A program made the position numbers and the translations under genes. The notes beneath the pieces were generated by a model. The model did not search any database. It had not been told where the DNA came from and saw only the letters and a program-made list of their open reading frames with translations. A DNA stretch of 56,441 bases from positions 1-56,441 of the forward strand of contig CAMCZU010000004.1 of NCBI GenBank assembly GCA_945888065.1, in the 5' to 3' direction. This stretch comes from Rickettsia typhi (lineage in GTDB: Bacteria > Pseudomonadota > Alphaproteobacteria > WRAU01 > Hepatincolaceae). The stretch's first letter is position 1, and each line of letters starts with the position of its first letter. Below are positions 26,878 to 35,869 of the stretch, one piece after another.

Positions 26878-28497
26878 GTGAAAAAGGTAGAGCTATTATC
26901 CCCTGGGGGAAGTTTGAGAAAAATTAAAACTGCTTTTTTGTATGGGGCAGATGCTGTTTATGCTGGGACACCAGATATGTCTTTGCGTTCAAAGTCTGAT
27001 CTTAGCTTAGAAGATTTAATAGAAGTATCTTCAATTGCAAAAAAAAATAATAAAAAACTTTATTTAACTTTAAATTTATTTTCTCACAATAAAGACATTG
27101 AGAAATTACCTAAATTTATGGAAACTATAAAGTTAATTCAACCTGATGGACTTTTGATTGCTGATCCAGGTATTTTTTCTTATTGTAAACAACATATACC
27201 AAATATTCCTTTGCATATTTCTACTCAAGCTAATGTTTGCTCATCTTTATCTGTAAATTTTTGGAAAGATCAGGGGGCATCTTTGGTTGTTTTGGCTCGA
27301 GAAGTATCTTTTGAAGAAATGGAAGAAATTAGATTTAATTGTAAAGATATTAAGCTAGAAGCATTTGTTCACGGATCTATGTGTATGACTTATTCTGGTA
27401 GATGTTTGCTTTCTAATTTTATGGCAGAAAGAGGTGCTAATCAGGGAAGTTGTGCCCATAGTTGTAGATGGAATTATAAGGTTAGAATTAAATTAAAAGA
27501 TAATAAATTATTTGAATTAAACTTAAATGAAGATAATAAAGATTTGTTTGATTTTTATATAGAAGAAGAATTTAGGGGTGGTGAGTATTTTAAAATAGAA
27601 GAAGATGAAATGGGATCTTATATTTTAAATTCTAAAGATTTATGCTTAATGCCTGTATTAAATGAATATTTAAGCTTAGGAATAGATACATTTAAAATTG
27701 AAGGTAGAAATAAAGGCGAGTATTATGCAGGAATTACTGCTAGAGCTTATCGTTATGCTATTGATTCTTGGTATAAAGATCCAAAAAATTGGGATTATAA
27801 GCCTTTTCAAGAAGAACTAGATAGTGTTGCTTCTCGTGGTTATACAATGGCATTTCATAGTGGAAGATTAACAAATTTAGCACATAGTTATAACAATTCA
27901 AAAACATTAAGTGCTTATGCTTTTTGTGGTATTGTTATAGATTACGATAGTGAATATATGTTTGTAGAATTAAAAAATTTTTTACAAAGTGGAGAGGTTT
28001 TAGAATTTATTAGCCCATATGTCTTAGAGCCAATTCGCTTGAGAATGTATGATTTTATTGATGCAATTTCAAATAAAGCTAAAGAGAAAATTTCCCCAGG
28101 AACAGCAAATCAGCAAATTAAAATTCCGCTAAGTCTATTTAATAATATTGCTATAAAAGATTTAAAAGATTTATTACCACCTTTATCTTTAATTAGAAAA
28201 GAAACCTTGCCTTCAAAATTTGATACTTTTATTAAAGAAAATGATATTTCATTTAAGGTAGAAAATTCTAAAGCATCACTTGATATATTAAATAAATCAA
28301 AAGAAGTTTCTGTAAATCAAATTTTAAATGAAGAGGTTAAAAATATTAATTATAAGAGCCCACAAGAAAGTTGTTGTTCTAAAGGATGCAATGGTTGCTT
28401 ACCTTTTTGGAATGATGAAAAGTATATTACACTTAGAGACAAATTAAAAAATAAAAAACTCGGTGAAAAATTAATTAAAAGAATTGATTTTAATTAG
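26878..28497 (+). CDS. U32 family protein, TrhP-like tRNA hydroxylation factor
   Basis: A 539-residue member of the U32 family, formerly called collagenase-like peptidases. TrhP members act with prephenate in forming 5-hydroxyuridine at tRNA position 34. The N-terminus (L-L-S-P-G-G, G-A-D-A-V-Y-A-G) is canonical. An iron-sulfur type cysteine set is seen at C169, C176, C192 and C196. The C-terminal beta domain (A-Y-A-F-C-G-I-V onward) matches TrhP rather than longer RlhA proteins. A C-terminal cluster of four cysteines (C499, C500, C504, C507) precedes a short basic tail. Starts with GTG. The end overlaps the convergent small membrane protein by 8 bases. Confidence 0.87.
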   Translation: MKKVELLSPGGSLRKIKTAFLYGADAVYAGTPDMSLRSKSDLSLEDLIEVSSIAKKNNKKLYLTLNLFSHNKDIEKLPKFMETIKLIQPDGLLIADPGIFSYCKQHIPNIPLHISTQANVCSSLSVNFWKDQGASLVVLAREVSFEEMEEIRFNCKDIKLEAFVHGSMCMTYSGRCLLSNFMAERGANQGSCAHSCRWNYKVRIKLKDNKLFELNLNEDNKDLFDFYIEEEFRGGEYFKIEEDEMGSYILNSKDLCLMPVLNEYLSLGIDTFKIEGRNKGEYYAGITARAYRYAIDSWYKDPKNWDYKPFQEELDSVASRGYTMAFHSGRLTNLAHSYNNSKTLSAYAFCGIVIDYDSEYMFVELKNFLQSGEVLEFISPYVLEPIRLRMYDFIDAISNKAKEKISPGTANQQIKIPLSLFNNIAIKDLKDLLPPLSLIRKETLPSKFDTFIKENDISFKVENSKASLDILNKSKEVSVNQILNEEVKNINYKSPQESCCSKGCNGCLPFWNDEKYITLRDKLKNKKLGEKLIKRIDFN

Positions 28498-28777
28498 TTT
28501 TAAAATCTAAAGAGTTAAAATTATCAATATTTATAATGGTAATTTTATTGCAGTTTTTTGATTCTAAGGATACATATTTATCTTTGTATATAATATTATT
28601 TATTTTGCAATTTTTATTTACAATAGGATTTATAGTATTTTGAGATTTAGATTGTTTTTTTGTATAATAAACAACAACTAGTATTATAGTGCCAAACAAA
28701 ATTGCAAACCCTAAAGAAAAAATAAGTTTTTTTAAAGCTTTTTGAATATTATTAATATTGTTATTATCTACATTCAT
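28490..28777 (-). CDS. Small single-pass membrane protein
   Basis: A 95-residue protein with one clear membrane segment (about 17-38) preceded by a short Asn-rich, basic N-terminus and followed by an extracytoplasmic tail with two cysteines (C-K-I and N-C-N). It is divergent from the rluD-type gene with 64 bases between. Small membrane proteins in this position next to rluD occur in other alphaproteobacteria (the DUF6476 type), which is a guess here from size, topology and location only. Its end overlaps the U32 gene by 8 bases. Confidence 0.6.
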   Translation of the reverse strand: MNVDNNNINNIQKALKKLIFSLGFAILFGTIILVVVYYTKKQSKSQNTINPIVNKNCKINNIIYKDKYVSLESKNCNKITIINIDNFNSLDFKTN

Positions 28778-28841
28778 TTTTTTGTAATTTTAAATTATGT
28801 GTTATTATTGATTGTATGATAAAAATTAAAGAAAAACAACG

Positions 28842-29813
28842 ATGAATGATAAATTAATTATAAAATCACAAACAAATACAAAAGAAAGAATAGATGTTTT
28901 TTTATCTCAGCATACGGGGTTTACACGTTCTAAAATCCAAAATTTAATCAAATTAGGTTTTATAAAAAATATAACAACGGCCAGCGTTGTTAATTCTAGC
29001 TCTTATAAAGTGATTTGTGGCGAGGAGTATGAAATTATGAATGATATAATTCCTCAGAATCATCTAATAGCTAAAAAAATGGATATTGAGATAATATATG
29101 AAGATGATGATTTACTTATTGTTAATAAACCTGCATTTTTAACAGTTCATCCAGGTGCAGGAAATTATGAAAACACTCTTGTTAATGGTTTGCTATATAA
29201 TTATAAAAACAAACTATCCTCTATAGGAGGAGACTTGCGTTTGGGTATAGTTCATCGCATAGATAAAGATACTAGTGGCTTATTAGTGATTGCTAAAAAT
29301 GATGAAACACATTTAGCATTGTCAGAGCAGTTTGCAGATCATAGTATAACTAGAAAATATAGATGCTTAGTTTGGGGTGTTCCTTTAATAAAATCTGGCA
29401 AAATTGAAAACTTTATTCAACGCTCTGATAAAAATCGTCTTAAAATGGCAACCAACAAAGTAAATGGTAAAAAAGCTATTACACATTATAAAATAATTAA
29501 TTTTTATCAAGATTTAATATCTTTAGTAGATGTAGAGTTGTTTACAGGAAGAACTCATCAAATTAGACTACATATGCTAGAGTTAGGTTATCCATTGGTT
29601 GGAGAAAAGTTATATTCAAAAAATTCTACAATAGGGAAACTAAATAAGTTAAGCATTGATATACAAAATGTTATTAATAGTTTAAATAGGCAATCTTTAC
29701 ATGCATATAAATTAGGATTTACACATCCTAAAACAAGTAAATATATAGAATTTATTCAAGAAGAACCCTTAGAATTATTAGAAATATATAATTTATTAAA
29801 TTTTAAAATTTAA
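28842..29813 (+). CDS. rluD: RluD-type 23S rRNA pseudouridine synthase
   Basis: A 323-residue RluA-family enzyme that isomerises uridines in large-subunit rRNA. An N-terminal S4-like RNA-binding segment (about 15-65) precedes the catalytic domain. The catalytic D141 lies in H-R-I-D-K-D-T-S-G. Y-E-D-D-D-L-L-I-V-N-K-P, R-K-Y-R-C-L-V-W-G and G-R-T-H-Q-I-R-L-H are all family motifs. The S4 domain plus length favour RluD over RluA or RluC, though the exact target is inferred. Confidence 0.9.
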   Translation: MNDKLIIKSQTNTKERIDVFLSQHTGFTRSKIQNLIKLGFIKNITTASVVNSSSYKVICGEEYEIMNDIIPQNHLIAKKMDIEIIYEDDDLLIVNKPAFLTVHPGAGNYENTLVNGLLYNYKNKLSSIGGDLRLGIVHRIDKDTSGLLVIAKNDETHLALSEQFADHSITRKYRCLVWGVPLIKSGKIENFIQRSDKNRLKMATNKVNGKKAITHYKIINFYQDLISLVDVELFTGRTHQIRLHMLELGYPLVGEKLYSKNSTIGKLNKLSIDIQNVINSLNRQSLHAYKLGFTHPKTSKYIEFIQEEPLELLEIYNLLNFKI

Positions 29814-29824
29814 TAAATTATATA

Positions 29825-30403
29825 TTAGTCTGGCACTGGGTCTCTAAATTTTTTATTTGTATAAGGATTGAAATAATCTGGGCTTTCTTCCTTAGATGCA
29901 GTCTGGTTGCTATTTTGATTGGTAGTATTAGATTGGTTGGATGATGAATTTTCAGAATTAGATGCGATAGGATCTATTTTTTTACCATTTGGATCTGTAT
30001 CAGAAGTTGTGGGCTTATTTTCTACAGGATTGTTTTTAGGTGCATATGCATCTCTGTTATAATCATTTTTTACCTCAATAATAGCAATTGCTTCAAAAAT
30101 TGTTTTGTTTGGGTTATCTTTATTAACAAGTCCAACCAATTTTATAGTTTTGTCTAATACTGGAGATGTTGATCCAATAGCCGACCACAAAAAAAATGGA
30201 ATATGGGCATCTATAGATCCTGTCCCGTCTTGTATAGTAAATGTAGTTTCACTAACTGGATTTGTAATTGTCCCTGATATAATAATTAACGCATCTGCTT
30301 GAGTATCTCTAAGTGCTGTTTTAATAGTTAACAACTCAATAGACATTAAATTTATTGCAAAAGTTAAAAAAAATCCTAATAGAGATAAAAATCTTATATT
30401 CAT
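29825..30403 (-). CDS. Secreted OB-fold protein with low-complexity tail
   Basis: A 192-residue protein with a Sec-type signal peptide (about 1-20) and a single beta-rich domain (about 25-112). G-T-I-T-N, F-T-I-Q-D-G-T-G-S-I-D-A-H-I and I-K-L-V-G-L-V match the strand pattern of OB-fold modules. The rest (about 120-180) is a Ser/Asn/Thr/Gln-rich disordered tail ending in P-D-Y-F-N-P-Y-T-N-K-K-F-R-D. An OB fold outside the cytoplasm suggests binding of a sugar, peptide or cell-surface ligand rather than nucleic acid. I do not recognise a named family. Confidence 0.7.
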   Translation of the reverse strand: MNIRFLSLLGFFLTFAINLMSIELLTIKTALRDTQADALIIISGTITNPVSETTFTIQDGTGSIDAHIPFFLWSAIGSTSPVLDKTIKLVGLVNKDNPNKTIFEAIAIIEVKNDYNRDAYAPKNNPVENKPTTSDTDPNGKKIDPIASNSENSSSNQSNTTNQNSNQTASKEESPDYFNPYTNKKFRDPVPD

Positions 30404-30594
30404 AATGTGTAATTTTGTTTAATTAAGTTAAAAAATTATTATGATTGCATTATACAACTTATATAAATATAAAGCAACTAATAAAAAATTATAATTACAT
30501 TCAAATTAAAAATTAAATATTTACTATTTTGTTAATATAATTAATAATTATAAAATTATAATTTCATCATAATTTAAAAAATTGCTTATTTAAT

Positions 30595-30915
30595 ATGTTT
30601 AAGATAGTTTATTTTGATATTTCAAATAATGACATTGCAGAAATGTTGTTTGATTTTTTAGAATCCAAAGGTTATTTAGTAAAAAATCTTGATACAATAA
30701 AATATAAAATTGAATCTATGCAAAATGAAAATATTTTACTAATTTTTGATTATGAAAATTTTTGTATTTTTAATAAGCAATATAAAAACATTAATATTAA
30801 TATTAATATTATATGTTTAATACCAAATAATTTAATAATTGCAGACAAATATGATAATAATATTAAGTTTTATGAAATACCAAAAAAATTGATTAATTTA
30901 ATGAATTTATTTTAA
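30595..30915 (+). CDS. Small hypothetical protein, possibly receiver-like
   Basis: A 106-residue protein of unknown function rich in Asn, Ile and Lys. The order of predicted elements resembles a response-regulator receiver domain: strand F-K-I-V-Y-F-D followed by a helix and G-Y-L-V; strand I-L-L-I-F-D-Y; strand I-I-C-L-I-P; strand I-K-F-Y-E-I-P followed by a last helix. The aspartates needed for phosphorylation are not convincing, so if the fold is right it is degenerate. It has no partner gene. Its last 9 bases overlap the end of rpmG on the other strand. Confidence 0.55.
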   Translation: MFKIVYFDISNNDIAEMLFDFLESKGYLVKNLDTIKYKIESMQNENILLIFDYENFCIFNKQYKNINININIICLIPNNLIIADKYDNNIKFYEIPKKLINLMNLF

Positions 30916-31074
30916 TTTAGCTTCTTTAAATTCTACATGCTTTCTTACTTTTGGATCATATTTACTTACAGACATTTTTTCTGTAGTGTTTTTAGGATTT
31001 TTATTAGCAATATAATAATACCCAGTATTTGCAGTGCTTACTAATTTAATTAAAGTTTTTACTTTTTTTGCCAT
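30907..31074 (-). CDS. rpmG: 50S ribosomal protein L33
   Basis: This short gene encodes 55 residues beginning [26 protein letters not shown] and [15 protein letters not shown] follow, an unmistakable L33. It is the version without the paired zinc cysteines. It is the last gene of the minus-strand plsY-dprA-topA-rnr-rpmG group, a conserved alphaproteobacterial arrangement. Its stop lies inside the last codons of the convergent small ORF. Confidence 0.96.
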   Translation of the reverse strand: MAKKVKTLIKLVSTANTGYYYIANKNPKNTTEKMSVSKYDPKVRKHVEFKEAKLK

Positions 31075-31142
31075 TTTGTATGATCTCTGTTGATATATTT
31101 ATTTTTTCATTAAGATATATATATAGTATTATTTATAAAAAA

Positions 31143-33410
31143 TCAATACTTAGTTTTATATGAATGTTTTGTGGGAGTTTTTTTTAAATTAAAAATCATT
31201 AGTCCACGAATTTCATCCGCTTCTTTTAAAATTGCTGTAATTTTATCTCCTAATTTATATACTTTATTAATTGATTTATCTTTAATTGTATGCCTTTGTA
31301 TATCTACATATGCATAAGTATTACTAATGGTTCTCATTGGTATTAACCCAGATGCACCATTGTTAATTAAATTAATAAAAATTCCAGCATTGGTAATAGA
31401 AGATATATAAGCATCAAATTCTTCATCAATTTTAAGAGATAGCCATTTTGTTAAAATTCTATCTTTAGCAGCGTTTTCAGCATTAAATGCTATTCTTTCT
31501 GTAATAGAAATATGGTTAGCAATATCTGAAACTTGAGTTCTATTAAAATTAAATTCTTGATTATCAATAATATTTAAAATTGCTCTATGTACCATTAAAT
31601 CAGCATATCTACGAATAGGTGATGTAAAATGAGCATACTCTTTTAATGCTAAGCCAAAATGACCTGCATTTAATATATCATATTTAGCTTGAGACTGACA
31701 TCTGAGTGTTGATTCGCTTAAAGAAGGATAAAAATAATCATTTTTATGTTTTTCTAAAATATTGTTAAAAAATGATCCATTAATTTCATTTGGGTTTTTA
31801 ATAACAATATCAAAAGATTTTAATACATTAATATATTCTGTAATTTTTTCTAATGATGGTTTCTCGTGTATTCTATAAATAGTTAATCCTTTTTGAGATA
31901 AGCCTTGTTGGTGTAAAAATTTAGCAGCAGATACATTTGCACAAATCATAAATTCTTCAACAATTTTATGTGATGTTAGTTGTTTTCTTAATTTAATATC
32001 AAGAATATTTTCATCTTTATCTAAAATAATTTTGATTTCTTTAGAATTTAAGTCCAAAGCATTTCTTTTAATTTTAGCTTGATTTAATAAACTATAGCAT
32101 TCATATAAAGGTTTTATTATAGTATTTAATATTGGCAATGTTGTATCTGATGGATTCCCATCTAAAGCATTTTGAACCTCATTATAAGTAAGGCGAAAAT
32201 TAGATTTCATTAAGCAACGACTAAATTCAAAGCTATCAATTAATCCATTTCTATTAATTATAATCTCTGCTAATAAGCAACCTCTATTTTCATTGGGGTT
32301 TAATGAGCACCATCCATTTGAAAGTTCTTTAGGTAGCATTGGAACAACCATTCCTGGTAAATATACTGAGTTTCCTCTTTTTTGTGCTTCTATATCAAGA
32401 GGTGAATTAATAGGGACATAATAAGAAACATCAGCAATTGCAACATATATTTTAAAACCGCCACTATTGTCTTGAAGTTTTTCTGCATAAATTGCATCAT
32501 CAAAATCTTTTGCATCCTCATCGTCAATTGTAACAAGAGGGATATGTGTTATGTCTTTTCTGTTTTCTAGTTTACATTGCTGAGCTTGTTGAGCTTGTTG
32601 AATTGATTCGCTAGAAAATTGAAAAGGGATGTTGTATTGATGAATAGATAGCATAGAAAGTGTTGTAGATATTTTATCATCACTAATTAATTCAACAAAA
32701 TCAGCTTCTTTTTGAGAATTAAATGTTTCTATTAATTTAGCCTTTATTATTGAACCTTCTTTAATATTAGCAGGAGAGTTATTTAATAAAAAATTATATT
32801 TAGATTTATAATTAAGAGGTGCTATATAATTAACATTATTTGTTTTAATTAAAACTCCTTTTATTGTATCATTATCAAATACTGATGAACTTAAATTAGT
32901 TGTGTTAATATTTTTAGCATCTAAATAAAAGATAGGGGTTGTTAAAATCTTTTCTTGTGTTGTTGAAATTTCAGCAAATATTTCCTTAGATAACAGAGTA
33001 GTATTTAAGTTTGTAAAAATTGTTTCTTCTTCTGTTATATTTCCAACTAATGAGATAAAATTTACTAAATAGTGATCTTGTGCGATATGTTTGATAATTT
33101 TTACAATGCAATATTTGTCAAGATTATGACCTATTTTTTGAATGTTTAATTTTATTAAATTATCATTTTTATTATAAGAAAAAAAATCAAATTTAGATAA
33201 AAGATTGAGTTTTTTAAAAAATAGCTCATTGTTTTTATTATCTAAATTTAAAGATGATACATTAATACAACCTTGATTTCTTTGAAATAAATCTAAAATA
33301 TATTCAATAGATATTTGATTTTGTTTATTAAAGCTTTTAAAATTTTTTGATTTAAAATCTCTTGATTTGTTAAAAGATTTGTGAGAATTAAATCTTGAGC
33401 TATTTTTCAT
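31143..33410 (-). CDS. rnr: Ribonuclease R
   Basis: RNase R is a 3'-to-5' exoribonuclease that degrades structured RNA. The 755-residue protein has a basic Lys/Ser/Phe/Asn-rich N-terminal tail (1-31). A winged-helix-like region and cold-shock segments follow, then the RNB catalytic domain with I-D-D-E-D-A-K-D-F-D-D-A (295-306). F-T-S-P-I-R-R-Y-A-D-L and a C-terminal S1 domain complete it. A Q-Q-A-Q-Q-A-Q-Q run (271-278) sits just before the catalytic domain. It is the only full-size gene in the window that ends in TGA. It starts 14 bases after topA. Confidence 0.95.
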   Translation of the reverse strand: MKNSSRFNSHKSFNKSRDFKSKNFKSFNKQNQISIEYILDLFQRNQGCINVSSLNLDNKNNELFFKKLNLLSKFDFFSYNKNDNLIKLNIQKIGHNLDKYCIVKIIKHIAQDHYLVNFISLVGNITEEETIFTNLNTTLLSKEIFAEISTTQEKILTTPIFYLDAKNINTTNLSSSVFDNDTIKGVLIKTNNVNYIAPLNYKSKYNFLLNNSPANIKEGSIIKAKLIETFNSQKEADFVELISDDKISTTLSMLSIHQYNIPFQFSSESIQQAQQAQQCKLENRKDITHIPLVTIDDEDAKDFDDAIYAEKLQDNSGGFKIYVAIADVSYYVPINSPLDIEAQKRGNSVYLPGMVVPMLPKELSNGWCSLNPNENRGCLLAEIIINRNGLIDSFEFSRCLMKSNFRLTYNEVQNALDGNPSDTTLPILNTIIKPLYECYSLLNQAKIKRNALDLNSKEIKIILDKDENILDIKLRKQLTSHKIVEEFMICANVSAAKFLHQQGLSQKGLTIYRIHEKPSLEKITEYINVLKSFDIVIKNPNEINGSFFNNILEKHKNDYFYPSLSESTLRCQSQAKYDILNAGHFGLALKEYAHFTSPIRRYADLMVHRAILNIIDNQEFNFNRTQVSDIANHISITERIAFNAENAAKDRILTKWLSLKIDEEFDAYISSITNAGIFINLINNGASGLIPMRTISNTYAYVDIQRHTIKDKSINKVYKLGDKITAILKEADEIRGLMIFNLKKTPTKHSYKTKY

Positions 33411-33424
33411 TCTTATAAATCTCC

Positions 33425-35854
33425 CTATTGTGCTTTATCTATAATTTCTATAGCTTCTTTTAAACTAACCTCATTTTTATTATATTCTTTTGGAATTTTA
33501 ATATTTTGTTTGTTATATACTAAATAAACACCATATTTTCCAGATTTTAAAACTATCTCTTTATTATCTTTATTATGCTTACCTAAAATTGTACCATTTT
33601 TTTTGCTAATTGTATCTGATATTATTTTTTTTGCATTCTCTAAATTAATACTAAAAATATCTTCTTTATAAGAAAAAAATTCTTTTTCTTTTTGAAGATA
33701 AGGTCCAAATTTACCTATATTAAAGCTAATTTCTTCATTTAATTTTAAAGGTAGAGACAATAAAAATAAAGCTTGATTTAAAGTTGCTTCATTAGGCTTA
33801 ATTTGAGGTGGAAGAGATACTCTTTTAGGTTTTGTATCTTCTCTTTCTACATAAAATCCATATGGTCCTTTTTTTATAGTAATATTTAATCCATTGTCAT
33901 CTTTGCCAAGTTCTATAATATTAGAAGTTATAGCCTCAGTAGAATCCTCGTTATTAGAATCAAAGCTTTCTAGTTGATGAGTATAATTACAGGTTGGGTA
34001 ATTTGAACATCCTATAAATGCTCCAAATTTAGAAGTTTTTATTTGTAATTTGCCATTCTCACATTTTGGGCACAAAGTTTTATCTTTTACAAAATGTGAA
34101 AGTGCGACATTGTTGATATTTTCTAATACTTCTAATATTGATACTTTTTCAATTGATTTTACATTTGCATAAAAATTTACCCAAAAATCTTTAAGAATGT
34201 CTTTCCAATTTTTTTCTCCATTAGATATTTCATCTAAAGATTTTTCTAAATTTGCTGTAAAATTATATTCTACATATTGAGAAAAATATTGATTTAAAAA
34301 TACATTTAAAATTCTACCACGAGCTTGAGGAACAAGCCTTTTTTTATCCATTATTACATACTGTCTATCTTGCAAAACAGAAATTATCCCAGCATAAGTA
34401 GATGGTCTACCTATCCCTAGTTCTTCTAGTTTTTTTACTAAAGTTGCCTCAGAATACCTTGCAGGTGGTTCTGTATGCGATTGCTTTAAATCTACATTTT
34501 GAGGAGTTAAAATAGAATTAATATCTAAATTTGGAAGTAATTTATTTTCATCATTATCTTCATCTATGGTTTTATAAATCTTATAAAATCCATCAAAAGT
34601 TAAGATAGATCCATTTGCTTTTAACTCTATGTTTTTATCATTAGATAACAAATAATAAGCAACTAGATCATAATTAGCATTTGCCATTTGAGAAGCAAGA
34701 GTTCTTTTATAAATTAAATCATAAAGTTTATAAAAATCATCATCAACATAAGATTTTATAGTTTGAGGTGTAATGGTAATTGAGGTTGGCCTTATTGCTT
34801 CATGTGCTTCTTGAGCATTTTTTGCTTTAGTTTTATAAGTTCTAATTGATGAATATAGATATTTTTTACCATATGTTTTATCTATATAATTTCTAATAGA
34901 ATTTATAAAATCTGGGTTAATTTGAGTAGCATCTGTTCTCATATAGGTTATTAAACCCACTGATTCTTTTTCTAATTTTACCCCTTCATAAAGTTTTTGA
35001 GCGATTTGCATAGTTTTTTTAGCGCTAAAACCTAATTTATTAAAAGCATCTTGTTGGAGAGTTGATGTAGTAAATGGTGGATAAGGATTTTTTGAAAGCT
35101 TTTTATTTTCTATATCTATTAAGCTAAATTTGTTTTTTAAAATATTTTTTTTAATTTGTTCTGCTTGATTTTCATTAGTTATATCTAGTTTGTCAACAAT
35201 TTTGTTATCTAATTTATATAATTTTGCTAAAAAATTAATATCTTTATTGTATTCTAAAATGGTGCTTATAGACCAATATTCTTGTGATATAAAATTATCA
35301 ATATCATTTTCTTTATCACAAATAATTTTTAAGGCAACAGATTGTACTCTTCCTGCTGAGCGTGATCCTGGAAGCTTTCTCCATAAAATTGGAGAAATGT
35401 TAAAACCAACTAAATAATCTAAAGCTAATCTTGCCATATATGCTGATACTAAATTGTTATCTATTTGGCGAGGTGATTCAAAGGATTTTAAAATAGAATC
35501 TTTAGTAATAGAGTTAAAAATCACTCTAAAAACTTTAATATTTTTTTTAAGTAATTTTTTATTTTCTAAATAAGACACTAAATGCCACGATATAGCCTCT
35601 CCTTCACGATCTGGATCTGTTGCTAAATATAGCTCATCTGCATTTTTTATATTAGTTGTAATGTCTTTTAAATACTTTTTTGCTTGAGTTGTTTCTTCCC
35701 ATATCATTTCAAAATCTTCATCAACTTTTACAGATCCATTTTTTGATGGAAGTTGCCTGATATGTCCATAACTTGCAACAACAATATAGTCTTTTCCTAA
35801 GTATTTATTAATAGTTTTAGCTTTAGATGGTGATTCTACTATTACTAATTTCAT
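33425..35854 (-). CDS. topA: DNA topoisomerase I
   Basis: This type IA topoisomerase relaxes negative supercoils. The N-terminal Toprim domain holds V-E-S-P-S-K-A-K and D-P-D-R-E (80-84). The active tyrosine is Y304 in G-L-I-T-Y-M-R-T-D. After the core there is one four-cysteine zinc finger (C-P-K-C with C-S-N-Y-P-T-C), then Lys-rich topoisomerase C-terminal repeats containing K-x-G-x-Y/F-G-x-Y. Its 809 residues are typical of alphaproteobacterial TopA. It ends in TAG and lies 15 bases after dprA. Confidence 0.97.
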   Translation of the reverse strand: MKLVIVESPSKAKTINKYLGKDYIVVASYGHIRQLPSKNGSVKVDEDFEMIWEETTQAKKYLKDITTNIKNADELYLATDPDREGEAISWHLVSYLENKKLLKKNIKVFRVIFNSITKDSILKSFESPRQIDNNLVSAYMARLALDYLVGFNISPILWRKLPGSRSAGRVQSVALKIICDKENDIDNFISQEYWSISTILEYNKDINFLAKLYKLDNKIVDKLDITNENQAEQIKKNILKNKFSLIDIENKKLSKNPYPPFTTSTLQQDAFNKLGFSAKKTMQIAQKLYEGVKLEKESVGLITYMRTDATQINPDFINSIRNYIDKTYGKKYLYSSIRTYKTKAKNAQEAHEAIRPTSITITPQTIKSYVDDDFYKLYDLIYKRTLASQMANANYDLVAYYLLSNDKNIELKANGSILTFDGFYKIYKTIDEDNDENKLLPNLDINSILTPQNVDLKQSHTEPPARYSEATLVKKLEELGIGRPSTYAGIISVLQDRQYVIMDKKRLVPQARGRILNVFLNQYFSQYVEYNFTANLEKSLDEISNGEKNWKDILKDFWVNFYANVKSIEKVSILEVLENINNVALSHFVKDKTLCPKCENGKLQIKTSKFGAFIGCSNYPTCNYTHQLESFDSNNEDSTEAITSNIIELGKDDNGLNITIKKGPYGFYVEREDTKPKRVSLPPQIKPNEATLNQALFLLSLPLKLNEEISFNIGKFGPYLQKEKEFFSYKEDIFSINLENAKKIISDTISKKNGTILGKHNKDNKEIVLKSGKYGVYLVYNKQNIKIPKEYNKNEVSLKEAIEIIDKAQ

Positions 35855-35869
35855 AAATGCCCCTTTATT

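Noticed and set aside
19760-30460. Shared 15-base string TTATGATTGCATTAT near 19760 and 30438
   Set aside because: With this base composition many exact 15-base repeats are expected by chance across 56 kb, and one copy is coding.
30441-30494. 17-codon ATG-to-TAA frame in the gap before the receiver-like ORF
   Set aside because: Too short, no ribosome-binding site, and such frames are common by chance in this sequence.
30546-30563. AATTATAA-AA-TTATAATT dyad
   Set aside because: Made only of A and T in an A+T-rich gap, with no link to a promoter or gene end; chance is the simplest explanation.
31143-33410. Possible use of TGA as tryptophan, as in some reduced genomes
   Set aside because: rnr ends at TGA with a normal C-terminus, the transporter gene ends in a TGG Trp codon, and an intact prfB is present, so the standard code fits.
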